DNA from: Flaccisagitta enflata
Taxonomy: Eukaryota; Chaetognatha; Sagittoidea; Aphragmophora
Direction: 5' to 3'
NCBI GenBank assembly: GCA_965153355.1
Contig: OZ231128.1
Coordinates: 17,050,001-17,114,000 of the forward strand
DNA: 64,000 nucleotides
Below the pieces are notes generated by a model. That model saw only the letters and a list, made by a program, of their open reading frames with translations. It was not told the origin of the DNA and did no database searches. Positions 20,514 to 31,056 of this stretch are shown in pieces (the first letter of the stretch is position 1; every line of letters begins with the position of its first letter). Both the position numbers and the translations under genes were made by a program.

Positions 20514-23500
20514 ATGGCAGCCGCGCGCAACGACGACACCGTCTCGACCGCTTCAACGTCATCTCGTGTATCTCACTTCGGTTTGAATCAGTGTCCGAGG
20601 TCGAATCGTTTGCGCGCAATGAGGAACGACATCACTGCGGAAATGGAAGGATGCCGGCGCCTTTTCGACGCCGTTTCTACTTGCAGAAGAGCGACCTTCG
20701 ACGACGCCGCCTGTGAATCAGATGGCGCTCGACACGGACTTTGGGATATGGTTTACGACTTCATATCGTATGCAAGGCAAATGGCGCTCGACTCGATGCC
20801 AGCGACCCTCTTCGATTCGCGGCGTCTACTTTGCGTCGAATCCGGCGCGAATGGGACTCCATGCGTTTCTTTGATCGTGAAAACTATCCAGAGGGTTTTC
20901 CTTCCAACGCCGACATCGTGAACGCAGTGCACAATGACATTGGGAATCGCAAAAGACCCGTCAATGAATTCTCATGGAACAGTCTCCCAACTGACACCCA
21001 CGCCGCCCGTGACAATGTTACCGGCGCTCCGACTCCAAGGATGCGAACGTCTTCGCCAAACCCCGACGGATCCGAGTATCTACCACTTCCGGTCCCGCGA
21101 CATGGTGCGCAATCTCCAACTGGCGGCCAATTTTTAAATCTGCCGCCGATCCAAAGAGGAGATGCCGTCAATCAATGGGTATCAGATTTGGTCTCGGAAA
21201 TTGAACCTGCGCGTGCGTCTCCGATGGAGCAAGCTGACGACATGCTTGCGGATCTCGACGACGCCGACGCTCTTGCAAGAGGCCGCGGGATCATCAACGG
21301 ATTGACGCCGCAGGAGAGGGCGAGGCGACGCTTCGTCAACAGGAGTGCTGAGAGAGACAGATGGGGTAGGCAGTTGGAGGAGGAAATGCGACAAGGCCGT
21401 CGGCTGATTGACGATATGCAGCAGCAACAACGGGAGGAGGAGCAGCGACAGCAACAGGAGCAACAGCAGCAGCATCAATTGCAGATGCAGCAGCAGCAAC
21501 TCCAACAGCAACGTCAACTCCACCGACCACAGGAGCAGCAGCAAACGACGGCTCAACGGCAGCAGCAAGAGCTGTTGCAGCAGCAGCAGTTGCAGCAACT
21601 CCAACAATTTTGTCAACAAGATCAACAACAACACCAGATCCTGCAGCCGGCGCCACAACCTGTGGCTCAACAACAGCAACAATACGATCAACAGCAGCAA
21701 CAACAGCAACAGCAACAACAACAAGAGCTGCGACAACATCAAACGGCAATGCAGCCGCACGAACAACAACAACAGCGGCAAAACGATGCAGGAGAAAATA
21801 CGCAACAGCAACAGCAGCAGCAACAGCAACCTTCCGCCGCTATCCCAGCGGTGGTAGTGGATCCTCCAGCTTCAAATAACCATCCTGTCGAAAGCATGAA
21901 CGTCAGTGAGGAGACAGAAGAAGAGAGACAGCAACGCCTTGCAGATCAACGTCTGCGCATGATGGCTGAAGGTGAAGGTGGTGGTGCAGCAACAGCTCCA
22001 AAGGCGCCGATCGCGGTGCCATTGGGATTCCAACAGCGAAGCTCATCACAAGAAGACAAAGAGTTATACGACAGAATGTGTAACTTTCGCCAGCAGCAGC
22101 AACGAGATGAAGATAGAAGAGCAGGAGTATTCAACAATGCGGCAGAAATGCAACGAAAGCACTGGAATAGCCTGAACGACGGCGGCATTGGTGGAGCTTT
22201 AGAGCAGCGGGATGTGAAGCTTAGACAACTGTCTGAGCTGGAACAGCAGCAGCCGCAGCATCCGCCAAAAGACCGTCGATCTATCTTCAGAAATTTCAAT
22301 CCGGGATCGTTCAATTTGAACATACAGCAACGTCATGCGCAGTCAGTGGAAACGTCCGTCAAGCAGCCGATGCAGCAGCAGCAACAGTTGGAGCAGCAGC
22401 AGCAGCAAGGACAGCGTCAGCGTCAACTGCAGCAGCAGAATGAACAGCAACAGCGTCCTGACCAGCAACAGCAGCTTCAACATCAACAGTGGCAGCAGCA
22501 ACGGCTTCAACAACAGCAACAGCATCAGGATCAGCATCATCAAACCCCAGCAGCAACGATTCTCCCTACCGCACCGGAAGTGATCTTCGAGAAGCAGATT
22601 GGTTCTGCTAGAAGGGAGACTGGTCTTCCCCATCAAGAGGAAAAGGTCTTCAACACAGCCGGAAGCGGAGGTGATGCGACGGAGGCGATGCGCAGGAGGC
22701 AGAAGCAAGAGGCCGCTGACGCGAAGTTGGCACAGCAGCTGCAAGATAAAGAAAGAAGAAAAGTCGCTCCCAAGAAGACAATGAGTGGATTGCAGCCAAA
22801 GGCGCCGAAAGTAGCGCAAGCGCCTCTAGCAACGCCTCAAGCGGAAGTCATCCAGCAGAATCAACGTTTGCAGCAAGAAGTGGATAGTTTGAAGATGCAG
22901 ATTCAGCAGAGAGACTTCGACCTTGCCGCAGCAAGAGCAGAAGAGAAACAACGAAAAGAGGAACAACAACAGCGACAGTACGTCCGCCAAGATTTTGATG
23001 CTCCCCGATTCCATCAAGATGATCGTCAACAACAAGTGAATCAGCAAGAGGAAGTTGGGTGGAGTGTAAAAACCACCAAAAAGAGATCTCCGGTAAAAGT
23101 CGGGGGTCAATACGCCCTCATCCAACAACCCCCAGCGTATCATCAAGTGGAGCATCATCAAGTAGCCCGTCAACCGGAAGTCCATGTTCAGATGCCCAAC
23201 AATCCGGCTCTGGACAGGTTTTTGGAAAGAGCGACGTACAATGATCTCATGCGAGCAAGGGAGGTCGGCCTCAAAGCGTTGGAGAGAGCAAGACCTGAGA
23301 AGCCTCTGCAGGAGCTTTCATCCACCGACTTCATGATGTGGAAGAGGAAGTTCAAAGATGCTGAGAAGCATGAGGGCTTGACGCAAATGGACATCTTATT
23401 GGAATTGCCTAAGTGGTTTGCTGGTCCGGCAAAAGAGATCATTGAAACTGCGACGATTGATGCAACTGAAGCGACAGCAAGAGGAGAAATTGACGACGCC

Positions 23501-24331
23501 TTCGCAAAAATGGACGTCGTCTTCATGGCAAGGCGCTGCAACATTGCGGCGCTGTTCAACGAAATCGTCGCGGAGGCGAAGATCCAGTTGGCCGACCATG
23601 CAAGGCATTTCAATTTGTCTGCAAGGTTGCAAAAGGCAAAGAAGATTGCGAGGACCTGTGGAGAAGTGCAACAATGCTATCGTGACGAGCTGCTGCAGGA
23701 GATCCTCAACAAGAGGGTCCCTCATCTTGCAGATAAATTCTGGGAAAAGCAACATGAAGCAGCCCAAAATGGACAATTATTTTCATTCGACAACTTGGTC
23801 AATATGATCGAGACATGGGCGGTGATTCAGCGCAACAAAGGCGCAAGCTGCAAAACAGCATCAGTGGCAGCAGTCGCAACTACAGAGAAAGAAGCGCCAT
23901 CATCATATGAAGATGCTTTGACCAATGGCAAGCAAAAGACGCAGTCGACGGACCGCTGCAACGTCTGCAGTGGAATGCATCAAACAGAAGAATGTCATCA
24001 GCTGTTAGAGTTGGAAGTGGACGCGAGAGTTCAAAAGATCATGTCTCGTCGTCTTTGCTTCCACTGTCTCGCGCCAGGACACAACGCCAAAGGATGCGCG
24101 AACAGACCGACTTGCCAAACCTGCAAGAAGCGGCATGCAACGATTCTCCACGGGCGCACCTACAAGAAAGAAGAAAAGGAAGAGAAGAAAGGAGAAAATA
24201 AGCAGGGAAATAAAGTACCGCTGGCTCCCTTCAAGAAGTCAGAGGATGCGGCTGCAGCAGCACCAACAGCTCCGTCGACGGCGGAGGCAGCCAATCCTAC
24301 GGAGGTGATCTCTTCTAACGTCACGGCATGA
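20514..24331 (+). CDS. gag: Gag of BEL/Pao element, with an apparent frameshift near the N-terminus
   Basis: The N-terminal part starts at the ATG at 20514 (MAAARNDDTVSTASTSS...). Between about 20795 and 20850 the sensible reading moves to another frame, which stays open to TGA at 24329-24331. The middle is very rich in polyglutamine blocks (about 21420-21830 and 22370-22550) followed by charged coiled-coil. The capsid-like region lies around 23200-23830 (DFMMWKRKFKDAEKHEG, LLELPKWFAGPAKEII). The C-terminus has C-x2-C zinc pairs, a CCHC knuckle CFHCLAPGHNAKGC and then CQTCKKRHATILH, the usual BEL nucleocapsid layout. Product: capsid/nucleocapsid for the element RNA. Confidence 0.85.
24329..24331 (+). 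promoter_or_regulatory. In-frame TGA between BEL gag and pol, possible readthrough site
   Basis: Gag ends GTC ACG GCA TGA CTG GCG. The same frame continues open without a break into the protease (DSGAD at about 24452). TGA followed by C is a known leaky context. Alternatively it is a recent nonsense mutation in a single gag-pol frame. Confidence 0.6.
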
Positions 24332-24397
24332 CTGGCGGCGACGGCAACGTCGCGGTCCGTCTCTTCATTCGACGACGTTGTCCGTCCGATTGTTCCA

Positions 24398-27300
24398 GTG
24401 ACTATCATAAACAATTCTTCGGGTGCGCAGAGGACGATTTACGCCATGATCGACTCAGGCGCTGATCGCGACGTGATCAGTACCAATGTCATTCGCAGTC
24501 TTCTGATTCCGACAAAAACAGTGCAAATGACGGTGATTACTGTGGGAAGTCATGTTGTTGAGGATCGTTTCATCGCATCATTCACTATGCAATCGGTCGA
24601 CGAAGAATACGTCGTCGACGTCAACGACGCATTGGTGGGTGATTTGTTAACGAGTGAACGCGACATTCCTCCTTTTCTCCGCGACCTATCTGACCAACCT
24701 CACATCGAAGGCATAAAATTTCCAGAAGCTGAAGGCGGTGTGATGATGATCATCGGAGCGGCGCATGCGGATGCCGCCGTCGCTCAAGAAATCCGTCGAG
24801 GGCCTTCAGGATCTTTGACTTGCTTCAGATGTCTATTCGGTTGGACTGTATGTGGAAAAACGGGCAAGAGAGGACGAGATATTGCGTCGATCAACGCTAT
24901 CGCGACGGATGACCGCGTCCTCAACGATAACATCGATCGCATCCTCGACAATCGCGTCCTCAACAGCAACATTGACCGCATCTTCTACCATGACTTTGCA
25001 TCATCAATCGTCTCGCAAGAGGAGATGGGTGATTCCCTTGAAAATGTCAGAGCGTGCAAAACGTTAGAGGAAAAGATATATTTTTGCCCAATTGTGAAAA
25101 AGTACTTTGCTCCCGTCACATGGAAATTTCATCACGAAAAAATCATGGAGATTCTGAGAAGAGTGAAATCACGACCGACTGCGATGAAGCGACTCGGTAA
25201 CCAACGTTTTCGCTTCAAGCGTGATCCAGCCTTCAAAGAAAGAGTCTTCCGTGAAATCGAGAAGTTCTACGAGACGGGAGTGGCGGTTGAGATTGACAAC
25301 GTCGACGACGACGACGGCATTGAGAAGCCGCGCTGGTACTTGCCGCTTCATATTGTTGAATTGCGCGGAAAAACGCGCGTATGTCACGATGCGCGTGCGG
25401 CGACCGACGGGATCTCACTCAATGATTTGCTCGTCGGAGGTCCAAACTTAATGAACAGCTTAATGGACATCCTCATGCGTTTTCGTCAGTGGAAGATCGC
25501 CTTTATGTGTGATATAAAGGCGTTCTTCCACCAGATCCGCGTCCATCCTGACGACGCTGATCTGTTCAGATTCTTTTGGTTCAAAGACCGTACTCTACGA
25601 GAAGCCATTTTGAATCTGTTCTTATCACATGTCTTCGGCAGCCAATCCAGCTCATTCGTCACGTCTTTCACCGTCAGAAAGCATGCTGAAGTAATCCGGC
25701 CCAAATATCCCTACAACGTCTACGATCTTATTCGCTTCGGCTTTTACGTCGACGACGGAAGTGGGGGTGGGGATTCGGTCGACGAAGCACTGCAGTTGAA
25801 GGTGGATGCAGTGGCGGCGATGGCTGAAGGCGGGATGGATCTTGTGAAGTGGAAAAGTAATGCGCGGCAATTGATGGATGGAGATCCGAACGTGCCAATT
25901 CCCATCTCGGATAAGCAAGATGATGCGCCGACGAAGGTGTTGGGCGTCTCATGGCTTCCGGCGGAAGACGTCTTCATCTTCATATGCGACGAAGAATTCA
26001 AAACTCTCAGAGCGAAAACACCTCGTCAATTGGTCTCCATGCAAGCCAAACTTTATGATCCATTGGGATTTTGGAGCCCAAGCGCATACATCGGCAGACG
26101 ACATCTTCAACTCTGTCGTCCACAGGAAGTGGGATGGGATTCGCCCTTGGAAGAGAGCGTCGAGGAATCCTTCTTCCGCTACACTTCATCTTGGCCTCTT
26201 CTACAACAATACCGAATTGAACGCTGGTGGAATGGCGGCGTCGACAATAGTGACATTGCGGAAATAACAATTGAGATCTTTTGCGATGCGGCTCCAAAAG
26301 GCGGATATGGAGCAGTTGCATATCGACGTCAAGTCAATCGAGATGGAGATGTTCACATTTCGTTCATCGCCTCCAAATCCCACGTCATTCCACTTAATCC
26401 CAAACGTGCTTCTCATCACAACAGCGTTCCACGCGTCGAGATTGTATCCGCAGAAAAAGCAGTGCAGCTCAAACGCTTCGTCGGAAGGACCATCGAATTG
26501 GACAATCTTGTCGTCAGATTTTGGTCTGATTCTGAATCTGCACTGAAGATGATTTACAATCCGGCGAAACCAAGGCCTGTATTTTTCGCCAATCGTCTCT
26601 CCAAGATCCATAGCGGGTCTGATCCTCAACAGTGGCGCTGGGTTGATTCGTCAAACAACCCGGCGGACCACTGTAGCAGAGGCATCCAGGCCCATGAAGC
26701 CGAAAAATGGCGTCAATTCCATCACGGTCCTGCATTTTTGCGTCTTCCCGAAGATCAATGGCCAAAGACGAACATCGCGACGTGCCCTATTTCTGCACAA
26801 GTCGCCGCATTGTATGTGGCTGAAAGTGAAAAGAAACAAGTGGCTGACGCGATACTTCTTGCAGCAGCTTCTCGGGGAAAATGGATGCACAAGTTGCGGA
26901 TCATCGGCATGGTTCTTATCGCAGTTAAAAGATGGAGAGCGTATCCAAGGGCGAAGACACGAGCAGCAAAGGATCTCCTTCCTAAACCGGAAGTGACGCA
27001 AGACGTTTTGGAGGAGGCGCGCAAACAGCTCGTCAAGTCAATGCAGCGGCATCATTATTCAGACGTCTTCGAACAATTGGAGTTGGGAAAAGTCTTTAAA
27101 CCAGAAAGCCGTCATGACTTCATCATAAAGAATAAAGAGATGCGGAAATTGAATCCTTTCGTCGACGACGATGGCATCATTCGCGTCGGCAGTCGATTGG
27201 AAAACGCCGACATCGCGCATGACGCTAAATTTCCCTTCATCCTGCCGCCAAAAGACGAGAATGTGAAATCATTGATTCGCCATTATCATCACAATGATTT

Positions 27301-27694
27301 TCACGCGGGTGCAAAGCATACGTTGTGCCAATTACGCCAATTTGTGTGGATTACAAAAGGTCTTCAGGCTGTCAAGAGCGTCGTCAACACATGCTTCAGA
27401 TGCCAGAAGAACTTTAAAAAGAACGCAAATCAGCAAATGGCCAATCTTCCATCAAATCGCGTCAATCCTGCACCTGTCTTTGCAGAGACTGGATTGGATG
27501 TCATGGGGCATTTCCTGGTGAAGATGAACGGGCGTGCTGATCACAAGGTGTGGATCGCAGTGTTCACCTGTTTCGTGTCACGCGCCGTCCATGTGGAATT
27601 GCTTTTCAACATGTCAGCCGATGCGATGGTAAATGCAATCATGCAAGGCGCCCAGGAATCCGCCGCTTCACTTCAGATTGCGGGACGAATCTAG
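24398..27694 (+). CDS. pol: BEL Pol: protease, reverse transcriptase, RNase H and N-terminal half of integrase
   Basis: In frame with gag from 24332; the first ATG is at 24398. Protease (peptidase A17 type) has YAMIDSGAD. Reverse transcriptase runs from about 25200, with MCDIKAFFHQIRV and the catalytic FYVDD at about 25741-25758, then the BEL-type linker LYDPLGFWSPSA. RNase H shows CDAAPKGGYGA, VPRVEI and FWSDSESAL with SSNNPADHCSRG. Integrase begins with an HHCC zinc module (about 27270-27410, CFRCQK) and the first catalytic Asp in GLDVMG. The frame then fails at about 27630-27670 and ends at 27694, before the second catalytic Asp, so this copy cannot make an intact integrase without a shift. 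Confidence 0.92.
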   Translation: MTIINNSSGAQRTIYAMIDSGADRDVISTNVIRSLLIPTKTVQMTVITVGSHVVEDRFIASFTMQSVDEEYVVDVNDALVGDLLTSERDIPPFLRDLSDQPHIEGIKFPEAEGGVMMIIGAAHADAAVAQEIRRGPSGSLTCFRCLFGWTVCGKTGKRGRDIASINAIATDDRVLNDNIDRILDNRVLNSNIDRIFYHDFASSIVSQEEMGDSLENVRACKTLEEKIYFCPIVKKYFAPVTWKFHHEKIMEILRRVKSRPTAMKRLGNQRFRFKRDPAFKERVFREIEKFYETGVAVEIDNVDDDDGIEKPRWYLPLHIVELRGKTRVCHDARAATDGISLNDLLVGGPNLMNSLMDILMRFRQWKIAFMCDIKAFFHQIRVHPDDADLFRFFWFKDRTLREAILNLFLSHVFGSQSSSFVTSFTVRKHAEVIRPKYPYNVYDLIRFGFYVDDGSGGGDSVDEALQLKVDAVAAMAEGGMDLVKWKSNARQLMDGDPNVPIPISDKQDDAPTKVLGVSWLPAEDVFIFICDEEFKTLRAKTPRQLVSMQAKLYDPLGFWSPSAYIGRRHLQLCRPQEVGWDSPLEESVEESFFRYTSSWPLLQQYRIERWWNGGVDNSDIAEITIEIFCDAAPKGGYGAVAYRRQVNRDGDVHISFIASKSHVIPLNPKRASHHNSVPRVEIVSAEKAVQLKRFVGRTIELDNLVVRFWSDSESALKMIYNPAKPRPVFFANRLSKIHSGSDPQQWRWVDSSNNPADHCSRGIQAHEAEKWRQFHHGPAFLRLPEDQWPKTNIATCPISAQVAALYVAESEKKQVADAILLAAASRGKWMHKLRIIGMVLIAVKRWRAYPRAKTRAAKDLLPKPEVTQDVLEEARKQLVKSMQRHHYSDVFEQLELGKVFKPESRHDFIIKNKEMRKLNPFVDDDGIIRVGSRLENADIAHDAKFPFILPPKDENVKSLIRHYHHNDFHAGAKHTLCQLRQFVWITKGLQAVKSVVNTCFRCQKNFKKNANQQMANLPSNRVNPAPVFAETGLDVMGHFLVKMNGRADHKVWIAVFTCFVSRAVHVELLFNMSADAMVNAIMQGAQESAASLQIAGRI

Positions 27695-28374
27695 TAGGCG
27701 CCAATAATATCCTCAAGAAGGAAATGGAAGCGTGGAACCGCTCGTCAACTCCAGAATTGCAGCGGCGCGGCCTTCGGTGGGATTTCATCACGCCGAGAAC
27801 ACCCCACTATGGAGGGGTGTGGGAGAGAATCGTCGCTCTCTTTAAGCGCCATCTTGCTTCCATCTCGACTGGCGCCATCCTCCACGTCGACGCCTTCAAC
27901 ACTGCCGTTGTCGAAGTTGAAGGAATTCTCAACCGCCGTCCTCTGACAGCGCTCAGTGATGATCCAAATGACTCTGAGGCCCTCACACCGAATCACATCC
28001 TCAATCCATCGACATCCGGTCACGCTCCTCTAGATCTGGTGCAACAAGGCGTCAACTTTGACGCCGACTCTGCGAAGATTCAATGGAGGCGTGCGCAATC
28101 GCGTGTGGATGCATTTTGGAAATCGTGGAGGGTCGAATATCTGTCGCTTCTTCACGCGCGAAGCAAATGGTCGAGATCCGAGAAAGACTTTGCGGTGGAT
28201 GACATGGTCATCGTCATGGACGAAACGCTGCCTCGTCACAATTGGAGTTTAGGACGTGTCATGGGCGTCGAGGGTTCGTCAGCCCATGTCCGGAGGGCTC
28301 ACATCCGGCGCCAAGATGGAAAGATCGTGACGAAAGACCGCACGAAGCTCGTGCGGCTGGAATTGGACTCATAA
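27550..28374 (+). CDS. pol: BEL Pol continuation: integrase core C-terminal half and DUF5641-like tail
   Basis: This frame is shifted relative to the upstream pol. Meaningful homology starts at about 27655 with TSDCGTNLVGAN (second catalytic Asp) and YGGVWERIVA (catalytic Glu, 48 residues later, a usual spacing for BEL integrases). The rest matches the DUF5641-type C-terminal domain of BEL Pol: WRRAQSRVDAFWKSW, then VIVMDETLPRHNWSLGRV, then VRRAHIRR. It stops at 28374. The N-terminal 35 codons from the ATG at 27550 are probably out of frame. A single indel near 27650 explains the break. Confidence 0.88.
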   Translation: MDRSVHLFRVTRRPCGIAFQHVSRCDGKCNHARRPGIRRFTSDCGTNLVGANNILKKEMEAWNRSSTPELQRRGLRWDFITPRTPHYGGVWERIVALFKRHLASISTGAILHVDAFNTAVVEVEGILNRRPLTALSDDPNDSEALTPNHILNPSTSGHAPLDLVQQGVNFDADSAKIQWRRAQSRVDAFWKSWRVEYLSLLHARSKWSRSEKDFAVDDMVIVMDETLPRHNWSLGRVMGVEGSSAHVRRAHIRRQDGKIVTKDRTKLVRLELDS

Positions 28375-28724
28375 AAAACGCTAAGTTTTGAGAGAGAGAG
28401 AAAAAGGCGCATGGGCCTGTCCATTAGTAACTATAGATATGAGTGATTGAGACTCTGACTTGTTATATTTACAAAGAGTTGTTATTATTCATATTTGGTT
28501 CTGATTATCCATGCTTTCATCTTTCCTCTTGTCAATTATGTTGTCCATTTCCACTTACACATCAAACACTGATTCATTCGCTCTGTCTATATGTACATAT
28601 TATTGTGCCAAAATCCGTTCTTACCATTATCAGTTCTCATTACGAACATTTCAAAGCTTCCGCTGACGACGTCATTCCATCTACGAAGTCAGTTCGCATC
28701 TTGAAGTCGCTCGTCGGAGTCAAG
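28375..28724 (+). other. Spacer between BEL pol and third ORF
   Basis: Open in the frame of the third ORF from 28443 but AT-rich and hydrophobic, with codon use unlike the rest. TTCTTACCATTATCAG (ends about 28634) looks like a splice acceptor, consistent with the third ORF being made from a spliced message. Confidence 0.45.
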
Positions 28725-30857
28725 ATGTCCCGTCAGCAGCGTCTCGAGGCAGAAGCCGACGTGTCGACGTCGTACGGATCCTTGGATCTTCATCGACTCT
28801 TCAACGACGGCTCGACTCGAGAAGGATCTGCATCCACGACGTCGTTCGGGGCGGAGGAGGAGGCTGTCGCGTTGGCAGCCTTCAATGGCGACCTTCGTTC
28901 CGTCGTAGACGCAAAAATGGCGAATAAAAAGCGTCAACAAGATGATGCGTTGGTAAATCGTCAACAGCCATCCAACGCCGTTGATCCCGCGTCGCTTCCT
29001 CCATTGGTGGTCATCAAAGATGGAGGTTCGAGGCGGATCTCGATCAATCGGCCGCCGACGGACTTATCCATCACTTCTGCGGCGGCGTCATCATCATCGG
29101 ATTTGCCCCCATCGCCTCGCCAATTCTGCCTTGATTTCGGTCGCCCAGCGTCTCGTGATCAAGCGTCTGCAGCTGCACGTCAACGCAGCGGGGGCGAAGA
29201 GAGAGAGAGATCGGTCAATGATGGAGCAAGAGTGGAGGAGGAGGGGATGGAGACAGAGGAGGAGGTGTTAGTGAATGGGGAGGCGGTGGAGAAAGACATT
29301 GACCCGGAAGTGGACACTGCGACGCCGGAAGAGAAACACCAACGGATGCAGGCGCGTTGGTGGTATCGTATCATCAGTCCGGACGTCGAAGTATCTCTCC
29401 TCTTCAAAGAGTTTGAAAAACTTTCGTTATGCTGCAACAAACAAACTCTCATGCGCTCATCGGCTAATCAAACAGAGCTTGGCTCGGAGACTCTGGAGCG
29501 CAAAATCCAAAGCAACAAAAGAAGGAGGGAGCATGATAAGGAGGTTCGTCGCATGGTCCAGGCGACGAAGAGGAAGAATGCGGCTCCGAAGCCTCCTGAT
29601 GCAACTGCAAATTCATCTGCAGCAACTTCCGTCGACGCTTCCGCAACTCCACCAGCGGTATTTGTGCTCGACGCAGCCGCAGCTACATCAGCGGCAATTC
29701 ACTCTACAGCATCAGGAAGTCGTCAATCGCGCCCTGGATTGGTTCATCCCCCAAATCAGCAGCAACAGGGTCCTCGTGACGTCACTCCCTCACAACAGTC
29801 GAAGAGATCACGTCGGGGAAAGACTCCACAAACGCGCAACGTGCCGAGTCAACAAAAAGGGCCAAATTCCAAAAGCAAAGGCCCCCTTCAAGCGCCTCCA
29901 GGCGCGCCCCCTGCAGCAGTAACGCCCAAAGGCCAAGGAGAAGCTTCAAGCGGTTCGTCGACGGCAACGTTGGCAGCAACCCAGAAGCTGAATCAGGCGC
30001 CTGGGGCAGCGGCAGCAAAGGGGAAGAAGACCAAGAGAGCTGGGAAGAAGCATAAAGCAGCAACCAAGGGAGGTTCTACTTGCGGTGCTTCGGCGTCCGC
30101 TGTTAAACCTCAAGTCTCTGGTCAGCAGACGGGAGCGTCTTCCTTTCACTCGCAGCCATCAAAAGCAGCGGTAGGAAGCGAACTAGTTGGCGGTGCTTCA
30201 GCATCTGTTAAAGCTGGTGTAGCGCCTCGTCAGCAAACCGAGTCTGCCCAAGGTCTGCAGCAAGTGCAGAACCCGCCTCCCCCGTCGGATCCAGCCTTTG
30301 ATCCTGCGCATGGACACCACATCGCCGAGTCATTGCTACGAGAAGCCTCTTTACTGACCTCAAATGCTCCATTGGGGGTGGTGAAGAATTTAGCATCAAG
30401 GCTTCCAAAAGACTTCTTCGCGTCGCTTCCTCCGCGTCAACGAGTTGAAGCGGCTCGTCAAGTCTTAGACGAGAGGATTCGTCGCAACATCCAAAAGGAG
30501 AGAGACGATGCTCGTCGAGCAGCAATGGCTGCGGACAATGAGGTGGTCAAAGGCAATAAGCGAGTCGTGGAACTGGAGAAGCAGCTTGAAAAGGAGAAGC
30601 AGGCCTGTGCGATGAAGGCTAAGAAGAAAGAGGAAGCGGTGGAACGCGCAAAGGCGGCTATGGCCGTCGACTTCAAAACTGCGTCCGCTGTGCGTCCTAA
30701 ATTTCGACTGGCGCCGAATTGCGATGCAGCATCTCCACCTCCTGCGTCTTCTCCTGCAGAAAAAGTCGGTCAGCAGATCCTGTCGCAAAAAGACGCTCCC
30801 AAGCCTGGGAATAAGAAAAATCGAACCAGGCCTTGGAAAAATCAGACCGCCAGCTAA
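28725..30857 (+). CDS. Third ORF of the BEL element: large disordered protein with basic region and C-terminal coiled coil
   Basis: The frame is open from 28443, but I prefer the ATG at 28725 (MSRQQRLEAEAD), where composition becomes coding-like, giving about 710 residues. It is Ala/Ser/Pro/Gln-rich and largely disordered. A basic segment (QSNKRRREHDKEVRRMVQAT) lies near residue 260 and a lysine-rich patch (KGKKTKRAGKKHKAATK) near residue 430. The last quarter has a compact helical stretch (IAESLLREASLL, LPKDFFASLPPRQRVEAARQ) and a long charged coiled coil. There is no signal peptide, transmembrane segment or Cys pattern, so it is not a typical envelope. The function is unknown. RNA binding or capsid association is only a guess from charge. 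Confidence 0.75.
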   Translation: MSRQQRLEAEADVSTSYGSLDLHRLFNDGSTREGSASTTSFGAEEEAVALAAFNGDLRSVVDAKMANKKRQQDDALVNRQQPSNAVDPASLPPLVVIKDGGSRRISINRPPTDLSITSAAASSSSDLPPSPRQFCLDFGRPASRDQASAAARQRSGGEERERSVNDGARVEEEGMETEEEVLVNGEAVEKDIDPEVDTATPEEKHQRMQARWWYRIISPDVEVSLLFKEFEKLSLCCNKQTLMRSSANQTELGSETLERKIQSNKRRREHDKEVRRMVQATKRKNAAPKPPDATANSSAATSVDASATPPAVFVLDAAAATSAAIHSTASGSRQSRPGLVHPPNQQQQGPRDVTPSQQSKRSRRGKTPQTRNVPSQQKGPNSKSKGPLQAPPGAPPAAVTPKGQGEASSGSSTATLAATQKLNQAPGAAAAKGKKTKRAGKKHKAATKGGSTCGASASAVKPQVSGQQTGASSFHSQPSKAAVGSELVGGASASVKAGVAPRQQTESAQGLQQVQNPPPPSDPAFDPAHGHHIAESLLREASLLTSNAPLGVVKNLASRLPKDFFASLPPRQRVEAARQVLDERIRRNIQKERDDARRAAMAADNEVVKGNKRVVELEKQLEKEKQACAMKAKKKEEAVERAKAAMAVDFKTASAVRPKFRLAPNCDAASPPPASSPAEKVGQQILSQKDAPKPGNKKNRTRPWKNQTAS

Positions 30858-30911
30858 ACGCTGATTGGTGCCACGCCCAGTTGCTGTTCAATTTAACTAC
30901 CAATTTGCAAC

Positions 30912-31056
30912 ATGGCGTGGAGAGCGCCGCCATTCGCTGAGGATCGTATTCCACCATCACATCCTCATCCCATCGATGGACAGGCCGGCCAAGTCGGGGG
31001 CGCTACCCGGGGCGTGGGAATGACGTCCGCCCCGGGGCCTGGCGAAAAACGCCCGC
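30912..31056 (+). CDS. Possible small spliced ORF of the BEL element, first exon
   Basis: ATG at 30912 opens 48 codons of Pro/Gly/Arg-rich sequence to a strong GTAAGT donor at 31057 (phase 1). Acceptors with pyrimidine tracts end at 31196 and 31623. In the matching phase, the first continues into a Cys/Arg-rich stretch (CTTCAFRCGRRRRHHSS) and the second into a short Arg-rich tail. Conceptual only. No protein family recognised. Confidence 0.35.

Noticed and set aside
28443-28724. N-terminal extension of the third BEL ORF as a signal peptide or membrane domain of an envelope
   Set aside because: The hydrophobic residues come from AT-rich untranslated-looking sequence before a better ATG at 28725, and no envelope-like features follow.
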